Shown: piece after piece, positions 1-10,903 of the stretch
Numbering within the stretch: position 1 is the stretch's first letter
How the letters are laid out: each line of letters opens with the position of its first letter
From: Bettongia penicillata ogilbyi
Lineage: Eukaryota; Chordata; Mammalia; Diprotodontia; Potoroidae
DNA length: 64,000 nucleotides
Reading direction: 5' to 3'
Assembly: GCA_023548195.1 (NCBI GenBank)
Contig: JAJHZJ010000311.1
Coordinates: 5,045,919 to 5,109,918, forward strand
Position numbers and translations under genes: made by a program
The notes under the pieces: model-generated
Database searches by the model: none
Told to the model about the DNA's origin: nothing
The model's input: the letters and a program-made list of their open reading frames with translations, nothing else

Positions 1-1028
1 ATGTACTATTTGTGACATTGTAGGCAAGTGACTTTAATCTCTGTGAATGTTAGTTGCCTCATGAAATCATCTCTAAGATACCTTCTAGCTCCAATTTCAC
101 GATCATATGCTCTGAGCATAGCAGGCGTGCTAGCTTGATTTCTAGATACTGTGCTTCTATTAACTTACACTAAAATCACATCGACTTCTTTAGAGGCCAT
201 GTCACACTGTTGATTTGTATTGAGCTTCCAGTACACTAGAACCTTCAAGTTTTTTTAATGTATACTACATGAAAGTGGATGTCTTCCTCCAACTTGGACT
301 TGTGCAATTGGTTTTTTGAACCCAAGTATAGTATTTTACATTTATACCTCTTAAATTGCATTTTATTATAATCTATCCTGTTGAGAACTTTTTAGATCTA
401 AAGTCTATCATCCAACACATTAGCTATTTCTAAAAGCTTTGATACAGTTTATAATTTGATAAACATGACATTTATGTCTCCCCCTAAATGGAGACATGAT
501 AAAGAACCAAAAGGAGATTATTGATGCATGATGCTAAAGATCTCACATCAAGTTGATCATTACTTCATTACTCCCTAGTCTTTCAATCAATTCCAAATCC
601 AAATAAATTCCCCTGGCTGTACTATCATTCAATCCATATATTTTTTTTACAAGGATACCATGAGATTGGTTTCTCCCATTCATTTTAATTCTTCTATGTA
701 ACATGACTAATGTGAAAATGTGTTTAATAAGAATGTATTGTAGAACTCATATAAGATTTCATGCCTTTTCAGGGAGGGAGTGGAGAAGAAGGAGAAGATA
801 AATCTAAGACTTATGCAAGTAATTGTAGAAAACTGAAAACAAACAAATTAATTAAAAAAAAGGATACCATGAGATACTTTTGATAAATGCCCTGCTGAAA
901 TTCAGGTATAGCTTTTTAGGACTTCAATGTCCTTTTCTATAAAATGCATTGTACCTCACAGAAATTTGGTAAGGAAAGATTATATTAAACTCTAAAGTGT
1001 TATAGAAACATGATCACATATCTCAAGC
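1..1028. other. Intergenic sequence, nothing recognised
   Basis: AT-rich sequence beyond the 3' end of CD3E. I see no exon of CD3D, which lies on this side in other mammals, and no clear repeat. Confidence 0.5.
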
Positions 1029-1029
1029 T

Positions 1030-1190
1030 TATATGACTTTAGAGGCCAAATAGTCTAATGATTTCATTTTAAAGATGAGAAAATCAAGCCCCAAAGAGAC
1101 TGTGAGTTTCCAAGGTTCCACAGGTAATATAAGATAGGATTTGAACCCAGGTTCTCTGAATCTATAATCAATGATGATGAAGATGATGAT
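1030..1190 (-). repeat. MIR-type SINE fragment
   Basis: The minus-strand match to the MIR core is shown by the reverse of 'attttaaagatgagaaaa' and 'gatttgaacccaggttctc'. It sits at or just beyond the CD3E transcript end. Confidence 0.6.
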
Positions 1191-1261
1191 CTGGAGACTC
1201 AAGGAAGCCAAAATGTCAAAACGATAAGGAAGTCTTTGATCAGGGCTTCCTCCAAGAAGAG

Positions 1262-1902
1262 CAACTCTTTTAACTCAAATGCACTTTATTGGGTTATCAT
1301 AGTCTACATGAAGACCAGACTTTTCACAGAGAAGGCAGGCAAGATTAAGCTAGAGGGAAAGACTCTGGCACCAGACTCCATGTGGGGGACACAACACTTG
1401 AGAACATTATACATGCCAGACTCCAGAGAATAAAAGAAGAGTGACAAGCTAGGCACAGAAAAAGGTTTGGAACAAGGGGTACTGGGACAATCTGACAATA
1501 GAAAAAAGAAGGCAAGAAGAAGGAAACAAGATAGAGCAGACCATAAAAACACTGAATCACAAAGCCGTTGAGCAAGGGTTCAAAGGTTCCAGAGCTTTTG
1601 GTTTATCCTTCAAGGTTGGTGTCCATGAGAGCACTTTTTGTACCTTGCAAATATAATTTCAACACTAGGAGAATAGTTATGCCCTGTGGTCAGGAAATCA
1701 GAGTGGAGGGCAAGAAGGTTGCTAAGGACAAGACTGTAGGGGCAGAGAAGTTAGTTTTTCTAGAAGTAGAATCAACATTTAGAATATAAAACCATTTTTC
1801 TTTTTGTATCCTATAGTTCTGGGATGCCCCAGGCTGGAGTGAGGATAGAGTAGAAATCCCAGAATAGGAGCCACAGTGGAAGGAGGAGTTCTTCAGGGAT
1901 TC
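1262..1902 (-). other. CD3E: CD3E 3' untranslated region
   Basis: About 640 nt follow the stop codon, up to a canonical AATAAA on the minus strand at 1285-1290. The transcript end is inferred 10-25 nt beyond the signal. No other minus-strand AATAAA lies between the stop and this point. Confidence 0.7.
1285..1290 (-). promoter_or_regulatory. CD3E: poly(A) signal AATAAA of CD3E
   Basis: Plus-strand TTTATT reads AATAAA on the coding strand, followed by GTGCATTTGAG. It is the first canonical hexamer downstream of the CD3E stop. Confidence 0.7.
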
Positions 1903-1959
1903 TCAGATGGCTCTCTGATTCAGGCCAGCATACAGGTCCCGTTGGCCTTTGCGGATGGG
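1903..1959 (-). CDS. CD3E: CD3E coding exon 7 (second ITAM Tyr and stop)
   Basis: After a CCACCTAG acceptor this exon encodes [18 protein letters not shown] and a TGA stop at 1903-1905. It completes the ITAM (Y-E-P-I, then Y-A-G-L). The C-terminal RAI differs slightly from the usual RRI. Confidence 0.95.
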   Translation of the reverse strand, partial: PIRKGQRDLYAGLNQRAI

Positions 1960-4900
1960 CTAGGTGGAATACAGATGGGAATATTAGTAGAGAACAGAGG
2001 AAGATCAGGGGAGACATATTCTGCCAATGGAAGTCTACGTTCCCTAAGTTCTCTTATTTGACTTGGATCCAGTTTTTTCTGACTGGGAGTCCATCAAGCT
2101 TCTTTGTTATTTATAGGTTTATCATTTTAATGTTGTGAAAAAGCACATCATAGCAGTATGTTTGCTTAATGATTTACTTTTTTTCTTAAACTTGTTTCTT
2201 TCTCTATGTATTCTTTGCCAACAAATGAAGAGGCCAGATGTTCCCAAGTATTCTAGTTTCTAAGAAAAAGGATCGGCATAGTTGATGTGAATGAATAAGG
2301 GAGAGACTCTGAAAACATTTCTATTTCTTTGCTAGGATGGTAGCTTTAAAGCTTTCCTGAGCTGCAAGGGCAGTTATGCTGAACTCAGTCCTCAGGCAGC
2401 AGGGACCAGAGCCCACAGGCTTAGATGGCCAGCTTCACTTAATTCCTTGTCTCCCCTGCCTAGACCCTGAAGACTGAACCTTCTTTCTCCCATTACCTCA
2501 TAGTCAGGGTTGGGAACAGGTGGAGGCCTCTCCTTGTCTGCTCCTACAAAACAGAGAAAGGGAAATGGATTTATTTCTAAGAAGGAACTCCGGCTTTCAT
2601 CACCCCTAAGAGTCTTGATTGTTCCCAGTCCAGCAACAGGCGATAGCACCATTCATTCCCCCTCTCCTCCTTGCTATCTTTTTTCTTCCCTTTTCTTTTT
2701 TCACCCTTTTCAGATCCCCTTCACTTTCTCCCAAACCTATTGGATTTTCTTCTGCTCAGGATCCTTCTTTTTACTGGGAAAGAAAAGGGGAAGGGCAGTA
2801 ATAAAAACATCCATATATATATATATATATAAAATGCTTTAAGTTTAAAAAGTTTCCTCATGATAGCCCTGCAAAATAGTACAATTACTATTATTTTCCT
2901 CATTTTATGAGTGAGGCAACTATGGTTCTGAGTCAAATCTACTTGTCATAATATCAGAGATGGGATTCTCTTGATTTTAAGTCCAGTAGTCCTTTATTCA
3001 AAGTCTTCTTGCTCCAGTTTGGAGGGAAATCAAATTGCCTTAGAGAATATGTGGATATTGGGAGAAGGGAATAACTATGGGATGCTGCACACTTTTCCAG
3101 AGTGGAAAGAAATATCAGTGACTTGAGTCACTACAATACTTTTCCTACTCCTTGCTGTCATGGTAGACCTGTGTTCCTAACTCTAGGCATTCTTTCATCT
3201 TTGCTCTTCTGGCTCCCTCCAGGCTAGCCAAGTTTTATGTTTGAAACATTCCTTTATGCTCCTATGGTTACACCAGGTTCTTACCTCTGGTCCTGCCACC
3301 ACCACCTCCCCCTCGACCAACAGGCTTGGCCTTGGCCTTTCGTGCCTTGCTCCAGTAATACACCAAGAGCAGTACTCCCAGAGTAATGAAGATATCAGCA
3401 ATGATAATCCCAGCCACCGTGAGCACCTCCATATCCACGCAATCTTCACACACTATAGGGACAAAAAGGGAGTTAAGATTTCAGGGGGAGATTAACTTAG
3501 GGGGATGGAAATGAAGAAAGGAAGGAAAAGTAAAAGATGGAAAAGGCAAAGGAAAAAAGAAAGGATGATTTTCTCCATACAGTGGTCTCTTTGCTGTGAC
3601 CTGAACCTTTATGCTCTAACAGAGTATATTTGGGGCCTCATTTGAACATCCTCTTGTTGAATCATTCTCATCCTTATTCTTAAAGTGTGAGATTTATTAA
3701 TAAGTACCCTGGGGTTGGGTATGAGAAAGCAAACGACACAGAAGGGCATCTAAAAAAGACATGCATACAAAAATAGAACCTAGAATGACAGAAGGTTAAA
3801 TCGGGTCTGAGCCCCAGAAAGGAGAAATGACTTGCCCAGAGTTCCATGGTTATCAAATAGCACTTAACCCCGGTCAACACAAGCCCGGCCTCAGGCTCTC
3901 AGGCCACTTCTCTATTCAGTACCCCACGGTTCCTCCTTGCTGGTTTATAGGTTATACAAAGGTAGGATTAGAAGTTTAGTGCTATCAGGGACACTTGAAG
4001 TTATCTAGTCTAAGTAGAAGCAAGAGGGTCAGAGATAAGTCAACAAATGTTTAACAACTGGTTTTGGGAGGTTGGAAGGAGGGGAAATGTATTCAACATG
4101 CTTTTAAATTTAATCTGAATTTGTAACATTTTTCTCTATCCCTTTCTTAAATTTAGACAACCAACAGAACAATAAATTAAGCCTTGATTTGGAATGTTGC
4201 CAATTTATGAGGTGTAAATGCCCACCATGATAATTTAACAATCAGCTCAGAAGAGTCTGCTTAAACTGCTTTCCAGCACATTCTTAAACTTAGAAGATTT
4301 AATGGAATTGGGGAGAGAGAGAGAGAGGCTGAAGACTTTAGCTGAGGCTTTGAGGGCTTCTTCCCCAGAGCCTGGTTTTCTGATCCTTATTACCTCTTGT
4401 TTTCAGGTAGAGATAATAGCCTTCATGATCTTCTGATAATTTCTTTTTACAATGGAAGTGGCCACTATACTCAGTTTCAGAGTCTTTTAGGGTGAGTATA
4501 CCAGTGTCCACACCATTTATGGTTATACCATTTTTCTTCCATTCTATTTCATCACTAATTTTATCTGGGCAGGTGAGTGTTACTTCGATTCCTGAGATGT
4601 AGACTTCAAATTCTGGATAATAGAAAAGAGAAGACAAAAAGAAAGGTTGGAAATAGAGGCAAAGGTCAAATTTAAGGCATACTGCTAATGCATAAGTAAA
4701 TCAGGGCTGCGGCTCACCAGTTAATCCTTATTTAGATTTCCCTTCCTGGAGTAAAACTGGGGAATGCTTATGAATATTCAGCATGAGATATGAGTTGGGA
4801 GGGAGAGAGGTGCCAGGGACCCTCTTTAAATATATTCTTAAGCTTAAGGATATATGACATGTCACTGGAGAATGGGGGGATTATTAAAGTAGGATGTGGC

Positions 4901-7900
4901 AAAGAAAATTCTCTTGGCCCAGAGTCCATCAGTTTATAGCCCATCAGATATGGCATAGCCATAACTAAAAATCCTGGCACTTGGGGCAAATTGAGTTGGG
5001 GGCTAGGGAATGGCCCCAGCAAAAAGGGCAGTGTGACAACTGGTACAGTACTATTGGGAGAGAGAGTGGTGGATCCCACCCAAACTCCAGTAGAGCCTTC
5101 CTACCCACCATGGAAGGTGGGCCCTGGGAAATTTGTGCAATGGCCACAGAACACTGTAGATGAACTGAGGTGTTTGTGCAGAGTGGTCTAGTAGAGGCCT
5201 GTGAGGTGAGGTGCAGGGATGGGGACGAGAGGTCATCCTCCAGGAGAGGAAACACACTCCCTGAACACACTTAGACTCCACGGGGGCAGCCTGGAGCCAA
5301 CCCTGTTCACTCTCTGATATTTACAGTTCTGAGAAATGGGGATTAAGTGTGTAAGATTGGCTGACAGGTTTGTCAGGTTCCTCTGCTTTCATTTGTTTAT
5401 TCCCTCCTTTGCCCCAAAGTCATAGTCTAGACAAACGAGCTAATAATGATGATAATTCTGCATCCATTTATGTTGCCCTTTAAAGTTTGTAAATCATTTT
5501 AGTAACTCTAGGAATCTTCCTGAGTAGAATCCTGGTCCTTCTTGATGTGTTTGTAGGTGATGTTTATTTCACTAAATAGAACGGAAGAGGCCGTTGTAGT
5601 ACAGTGGAGTGCTGGGTGGAGACTTGAGTTCAAATCCTGAGTCTGCTACATACTCAGGCTTGGAACTTGGCAAGCTTGTCTTGAGCAGATGTGGGCGACC
5701 TCTTTGTCTCTCTTTGGAATGCCATTTCTTCTGCTAAGTGGGGATAATAATACCTAAGAGAATCTCACAGGGTTGCAGTGAGGGTCAAAAGAAATAATGT
5801 ATGAGAAATTCTATGTAAATTATTATTAAAGTACTATATAATGTCAGATGTTATTATTTGTAGCAATCATAATTGAATGCCATTGCATATTTTTACTGCT
5901 AAAGCCTCCCAGGACAGTTTCCATCTTACAGCTACAAAGACATTTTAACCTCTCTTTGAAAGGAATGGAGGAGAACCAGGTTTTGCGGGTCATAATTAAC
6001 TCACCGTAATTCTTTTCTGAAAGAAAAAAAAAAGAAAGAAAAACTAGTCAGAGAGTCGTGTTGCATGTAGAACGTTTTTCAAGGATCCAAGTTTAAGTTC
6101 TACAATGTAAATTCCAATTCTACAAATTCTACAAGAGTATACATGCACACTCTTGGTCATGTAGAAACACTCAAAGCATACTTCTAGAAATACATGTTCC
6201 TGGAGCTCTTGGGACATGAACTCCCAAGTCATCTAGCCTAACTCTCTGCTTTTAGATAGGACCATATATAGACTATCTCAGACATAGGAAGAACCTGTTT
6301 TCAAAGATAAAAGATTCCACAATCTTTCCTAAATACCTCTCCTCAGGTTTAGCTCATTGATAATCTCCTAGAGGATTGAGAAGAGCTCTTGATTTTGCAC
6401 AAATCACATCCTGGGCTTTATTTTTCTTACCCGTAAAATGGTAGGGGAGGGGGTCTAAATTAGATCAGGGATACTTAATCTTTTTTTAGCACTTAATCTT
6501 TATGTGTCATGAACCTCCTTTTGGCAATCTGGCAAAGCCTCCTCCTTAGAATAATATTTTTAAATGAATAACATAAAATACATAGGTTTGGAAGGGAAAC
6601 TAACTATATTGAAATAGAGATGTCATTTTTTTCCTATCCAAGTTCACAGACACCCCTCTCCCCCAACTAGGCTGCCTTAAAATCTATCTGTAGACCCTGG
6701 GTTAAGAATCCCTGGATTAGATGATCTTCAAGGTCTCTTCTGGCTCCCAAACTAATAAGATCCTTATTTTCAGGAAGTTCTACTATTCAATTAATTCAAT
6801 TTCCTTGCAGTGAGGATCAAGTTCATATTCTTATTCTGTAGAGCATTCTTTGTGTCCCCGCCCTGCCCCCCTCCCCGGGACTTGTCCAATGCAATCCAAT
6901 CAATCAATAAGCGTTTGCTAGGTACCTAATTCTGCACCAGCTTCTATGCTAGAAGCTGGGAATACAGTACAAAGAATGAAACAATCCTTACTCTCAAGGA
7001 CCACACACCCAGCTTGGATGTGCTTATTCCTGTACTCACACGTTCTCAGTTGTAGCAAGATAGACCTACTCACACAACAGCTAGTGAATGCTGTATTAAA
7101 AAGTGGTTTGGGTTTTTATTGTCCCTGAACGTACTCACCTCTCACTTATCTATACTAATGAAAGGGAGTACTAATATGGGCAGCTGAAATAATCCTTTGA
7201 TCTAATTTGAAGACCTGACCCTACTCCCAAGGAAGGACATTGGGTTCCATGGGACACTCTACCACAGTCACCTGGGTCTGTAGCTAAGGCAAGCATAATC
7301 GGGCACTGATTTAATAAAAAGTGTAAAATGATGCTTCTTACTGTTATAAGTATACCTTATACCTGATAACATATAAATATAACTTATAAATGGCTTATCT
7401 TAGAAAGAGAGCATGATATAGTGGATAGAGGGTCAACCTTCGAATTAAAAAAATATAGGTTTAAATCCTGCTTCTGAAACATACTAGCCATATAACCGAA
7501 CAAAACAACTAAATCCATATACACAAACCCATTCATAGGTATCTGCTCTGCTACCTTATGCATTAATTAACATATGGACTCAGATTCTCTCTCTCTCTGT
7601 ATACGTATATGTCATATATGTATGTCCACACAGCATGCTTGATGACATGTACTATAAAACTCTTGAGGAAGCATAGATTTATTACAATAACAAGAAACAC
7701 ATATCTATTCTCTATGGACTCCACTAAAAAGTTTTTATATTAATAGTCATGTCTATGGCTTATTAATAGTCAATATCTATGGCTTATTAGCATAGCTAAG
7801 ATCTATTTTATGTGACCATTTTGTTTCATAATTTAAAAAAATTAGCAAAGTAAAAATCTTGTAAGGTGGGGCATTGGCCAAAAAAGAAACAATAAGAAAC

Positions 7901-10900
7901 CATTAGGGAATTTTCCCATCAATATCCCAAACCTATTATTCCCATATTTCAGGGATCCCTCTTATTCTCCTTCCAGTCCCTACTCTTCTGTCCCTCCTCT
8001 GTATGAAAAGCTGTGTCCATCCTTGGATTATTGGAAAATTATTTAGTGGTCAAGTACAAAAGATCTCTTGTGAGTACAAGCAGAATAACATAGCTGTTTG
8101 GAAGTGCAACATTAAAAAGAGATAGCAAAAGTTGTAGTTGCAGTGGTTCTACACACACACACACAGTGTCCAGCTATTTTGATTGAATTAAGGGTGGAGG
8201 AGTCCTTGGGTGACTGGGAAAGTTAATTCACTCACCCTAGGTCATGTGTACCTTTGACTGATGAGCAAATACCTATATTCCCATAGTGGAGTATTTAAGA
8301 TGTGACTGCACAAACACATACAATAGAGTACTCAGGCCGCAAACATCTAAGTACAAGCACACATATGGTATACAAACATACACAGAGGAAAACTGAGGTT
8401 TGGCGGAAAGCAAACATCTACAAATACCCAGTGGAGACCTCAGATGCTATCGCATACCTGCATACACACACGGTTACACATTGGAGTAACTGGACAGGAT
8501 CACAAATATGCTTACACAGAGAGATACATAGGATAGTAGCCTATCCAAACACCCCACAACAAAATGCTCACAATAAATACAGAAACATTCAATTCCACCT
8601 AAGAGATTCAATCCTTTCCTTTAGAAGAGTTAAGACTCCTATATTCTCTTGTATTTTTATTTCCTAGGTCAGGAATGTCTCTTAGTTTGTAGGGAAAGGG
8701 AAAAGGAAAGCAAGGCTGCAGTGTAACATCACTGGTGATCTATCTCTTTGGGTTGCTGAGTGGCGAGAAGAATATTGTGCCACCATAACAGATGAAGGAA
8801 AGACTGACTTACCGCTTTCCAGGCTTTGCCCCCAGACACAGGCTAGAAAAGAAGATGGAGAGATAAAACCATGAGCAAACTCTGGATGTGGCTAGAATTC
8901 TAATAGAAACAGGGAAAGTTATCCTCCAGTCAAACTCATTAAGAACTTCCGAAGTCAAATCCTTCACCTTCTCACTATTGGAAAATAGATATTCTTAACC
9001 AACAGACAGACACTGAGACATTATCCCAAAGGCCCTTATTGCTTGGAAGTCTTCGGTCATGGATCTGTGCCAGGAAGTGTTTCATGTTAAGCTTAAAAAC
9101 AAATTGTGAGTGAAGATATGGGAAGGGGGTGGTCAGGGAATGGAAATAAGCCTAAGTAGCTCTTTGGGAGCCTCCTTAACCTGAGCCTCCATTTTGAAAA
9201 TTATTATCTGCCCGTGGGGAAAACCAAACCTCTTTTGAAAGCAATATTCGGCGGCTTTCATTGGGATTCGTGATTGGACACAAACACTGTTACTCATGCT
9301 TTAACACAAGCTGTTGCTTCACTGGTGGCTCATTTCTTCCACTTGTTTTCCGTCTGTGGTAAAGGCTGAAATGCATTTTAATTGCTTACTAGCCGTGTGA
9401 TGATGAGAAATTTATTTCACATCTCTGGGTGTCAATTGTTTCATCTGCAAAAAAATGATATTTATCCAACTCCCACCCTCCAATCAATCAATCCAATCAA
9501 CATTTTATGTGTCTGTTATGTACCAGGAATTGTGCTAAAGGATGAAAAGAAAGGATGAATTAGTTCCTGCTCTCAGAGTGTACATTTGATTAGGAGAGAA
9601 GGCATGTACTCATACATGAGGTATATATAAAATGAATACAAGGTAATTTCACAGAAATTTGCTTTGATTCTACTAATGATTTGTGGTTTCCACCCCTTGA
9701 TAATAAATTGTTCTTATTTTTTATTTATTTTTCTGCGTACGTGTCGTTTTTACCCGGTAGAATGTAAGTTCCCTATGGGCAGGGACTAAGTCATTTTTGC
9801 TATTGTATTGCTAGTGTCTGGCACTTAGGAGTCTAATATCAAGTTGCTGAATTGAATTCAATTGAAATATGAACAATAAGTTAATTAAAATAAATTTATT
9901 ATCACTTGGTCCTCTGTGTCAGGAGTGGTGAGGAAATATTACTTTTTGGTTTCTACTGGGCCTCCCAGGTTCACATGCTCAGACCTGACTTGGAATAAGT
10001 GCATGGCTAGGTCACTGTAGCACTTCCTAAAGATTTTCTATATTTGGGTCTGTATATCTACTTGGACACCAGACTCAGAAAGGATCAGAAGGCCTCCCTC
10101 ATAGCCCCATGATGCCAGACTACTTGGCAGTGTGTTCTGGGAGGTACTGGTTACTGTAGCTCTCTCCTTTCCTGGAAACATATAGAAAGATCATTTACTG
10201 CATAAATCTCTAGGAAAATATCCTGAAGATTCTGTAGAGGAATCTCACTTTACCTCCTGGTAAACCTTTGAGGATAGATCCAAAGAGGAAGGCTATTTGC
10301 TAAGGCTCTGAGATAGAAGACCTTTCTGTGAGTGTGGAGCCTTATATAGGCCTCCTAGCTGAAAGGCGATCAGCCATTTTGTCTCAGGTTTCATCTCATA
10401 AACATTAAAAATATTCTAGAGTTTGGGATCAGGGTCCTATTCCAACATTTGGCTCTTCCAGTGTAACTTTGGATCAAATCTATTTGAACCTTCTAGAAAA
10501 AAAGTCTAGTGATAGCTAAGTGAATCTCGTTTGTGCTAGCTTATGGGGCCACTGAGGTGCTGAAAGATTTTTCTGAGGGTAAAAGACGTATTTTCTTAAT
10601 GGCAGCCAATCCCTTTTGCTTTCTGGACAGAGTCATCTCAATCCCTGCCTCTTTTTCTCTCTGGGTAGACCCTATCTGGAACATGTTTCTTGACATCTGG
10701 AGTCCCAAGATTTAATTTCCCACCCTGCCTCACTCTCTCTCAAATACCAGTCACTTCTTTTTGTGAGTGGATCAGAGGAGTTGGTGCCCCTGGGTACTGT
10801 TGGATATGCCTGTGTGCCTCCCCTGGCCTTCCTTCACACCACCTTACTCACCTGAGAGCAGACAGAATCCTATCACAGTCCAGAGAGCTTCCAAATGCAT

Positions 10901-10903
10901 CAT
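1903..10903 (-). CDS. CD3E: CD3E, T-cell receptor CD3 epsilon chain (7 coding exons, 194 aa)
   Basis: CD3 epsilon is a type I membrane subunit of the T-cell receptor complex. It pairs with CD3 delta or gamma and signals through a cytoplasmic ITAM. Joining exons 10852-10903, 8813-8842, 6005-6016, 4394-4612, 3285-3452, 2497-2543 and 1903-1959 (complement) gives 585 nt with consistent phases (1,1,1,1,1,0). The product has a signal peptide (about residues 1-21, ending CVWGQ). It has one Ig domain with cysteines at about 46 and 86, then the CEDC stalk motif (106-109). The membrane segment is about 114-137 with an acidic Asp at about 124. A basic juxtamembrane stretch with a Gly run follows, then a proline-rich PPPVPNPDY segment (Nck-binding type) and an ITAM with Tyr at about 175 and 186 (YEPI and YAGL). 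Human CD3E is 207 aa; the shortfall is mainly at the mature N terminus. All introns have GT-AG ends. Identification is secure; the two short exons 2 and 3 need transcript support. Confidence 0.96.
2497..2543 (-). CDS. CD3E: CD3E coding exon 6 (proline-rich, first ITAM Tyr)
   Basis: This 47-nt exon, the length I recall for the human counterpart, encodes [15 protein letters not shown]. It holds the PxxDY Nck-binding motif and the first ITAM tyrosine. It enters in phase 1 and leaves in phase 0 at a GTAATG donor. Confidence 0.95.
2813..2831. repeat. (AT)n microsatellite in CD3E intron 5
   Basis: About nine to ten TA units in an uninterrupted run. Confidence 0.9.
2860..2990 (-). repeat. MIR-type SINE fragment in CD3E intron 5
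   Basis: Contains the reversed MIR core features 'ttttcctcattttatgagtgaggcaac' (shortened) and the following 'gggattc' box. It is degraded. Confidence 0.45.
3285..3452 (-). CDS. CD3E: CD3E coding exon 5 (CxxC stalk, membrane segment)
   Basis: This 168-nt exon encodes VCEDC, a hydrophobic membrane helix containing a single Asp ([11 protein letters not shown]), and the conserved [18 protein letters not shown] juxtamembrane stretch. A Gly-rich run follows. The Asp pairs with basic residues of TCR chains in known structures. The acceptor is CCCTATAG and the donor GTAAGA. Confidence 0.97.
4047..4290 (+). repeat. Unnamed dispersed repeat, copy 1 (CD3E intron 4)
   Basis: It starts TGTTTAACAACTGG and ends near CCAGCACATTC. 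Internal blocks (TTAGACAACCAACAG, then CAATAAATTAAGCC, then GGTGTAAATGCCCAC) recur in the same order at 21325-21515 and 60005-60235. I cannot name the family. The ends of the best copy look imperfectly inverted, so a non-autonomous DNA transposon is possible. Confidence 0.65.
4314..4326. repeat. (GA)n short simple repeat
   Basis: A GAGAGAGAGAGAG run in intron 4, just beyond the donor of exon 4. Confidence 0.8.
4394..4612 (-). CDS. CD3E: CD3E coding exon 4 (Ig domain)
   Basis: This 219-nt exon encodes the extracellular Ig fold: VTLTCP with the first Ig cysteine, an IEW tryptophan, LTLKD, then the SGHFHC second cysteine and the YYLYLK end strand. The acceptor is ATTATCCAG and the donor GTAATA. 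It is the most diagnostic extracellular part of CD3 epsilon. Confidence 0.95.
5586..5880 (+). repeat. MIR-family SINE in CD3E intron 3
   Basis: Nearly complete MIR architecture: a tRNA-like head, 'gagttcaaatcctgag', then 'aagtggggataataatacct' and 'acagggttgcagtgagg', followed by an AT-rich tail. Confidence 0.75.
6005..6016 (-). CDS. CD3E: CD3E coding exon 3 (12-nt micro-exon)
   Basis: A 12-nt exon encodes most of EKNY between a long pyrimidine tract ending TTTCAG and a GTGAGT donor. It keeps phase 1 to phase 1, so skipping it would remove four residues without a frameshift. Other mammalian CD3E genes also have micro-exons in this N-terminal position. Confidence 0.75.
6466..6714. mobile_element. 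Non-autonomous hAT-like DNA transposon with 8-bp duplication
   Basis: A 249-bp element begins CAGGGATACTTAA and ends with the reverse complement of CAGGGATTCTTAA. It is flanked by AATTAGAT (6458-6465) and GATTAGAT (6715-6722), an 8-bp target duplication with one mismatch. Terminal CAGGG and an 8-bp duplication are hAT hallmarks. It has no coding capacity. It lies in CD3E intron 2. Part of a related 3' end is seen near 31690-31800. Confidence 0.75.
6895..7010 (-). repeat. L2 3'-end fragment
   Basis: Plus-strand 'caatcaatcaataagcg' followed by 'agctgggaatacagtacaaag' is the reversed 3' terminus of L2-type LINEs. It lies in CD3E intron 2. Confidence 0.7.
7403..7500 (+). repeat. MIR-like SINE fragment in CD3E intron 2
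   Basis: 'atagtggatagagggtcaac' and 'ggtttaaatcctgcttctg' resemble a tRNA-derived SINE head and box B. The fragment is short and degraded. Confidence 0.45.
8152..8165. repeat. (CA)n short run in CD3E intron 2
   Basis: Seven CA units. The flanking 8300-8550 is also ACA-rich without a regular period. Confidence 0.8.
8813..8842 (-). CDS. CD3E: CD3E coding exon 2 (30 nt, end of signal peptide)
   Basis: This short exon lies between a TTTTCTAG acceptor and a GTAAGT donor on the minus strand. It encodes CVWGQSLES in phase with exon 1. The VWGQ stretch matches the end of the CD3 epsilon signal peptide in other mammals, which supports an exon this small. Confidence 0.85.
9375..9660. repeat. MIR fragment followed by reversed L2 3' end (CD3E intron 1)
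   Basis: 9375-9470 has MIR plus-strand features (ctagccgtgtgatgatgag, then tcatctgcaaaaaaatgat). 9481-9660 has the reversed L2 3' terminus (caatcaatcaatccaatcaa, then taccaggaattgtgctaaag). Confidence 0.55.
9730..9870 (+). repeat. L2 3'-UTR fragment, sense
   Basis: 'agaatgtaagttccctatgg' followed by 'gcagggactaagtc' and 'gtctggcacttaggag' is the sense 3' part of L2. Confidence 0.6.
10852..10903 (-). CDS. CD3E: CD3E coding exon 1 (start and signal peptide)
   Basis: The exon starts at two consecutive ATGs (10901-10903 and 10898-10900) and encodes the hydrophobic signal peptide core (VIGFCLLS). It ends in phase 1 at a strong donor, CAG|GTGAGT, read on the minus strand. Which ATG is used is undecided; the second gives one residue fewer. 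Confidence 0.9.

Noticed and set aside
8302..8667. Plus-strand open frame of 121 codons within CD3E intron 2
   Set aside because: ACA-rich low-complexity sequence giving a His/Thr-rich product. It has no start context, splice support or homology.
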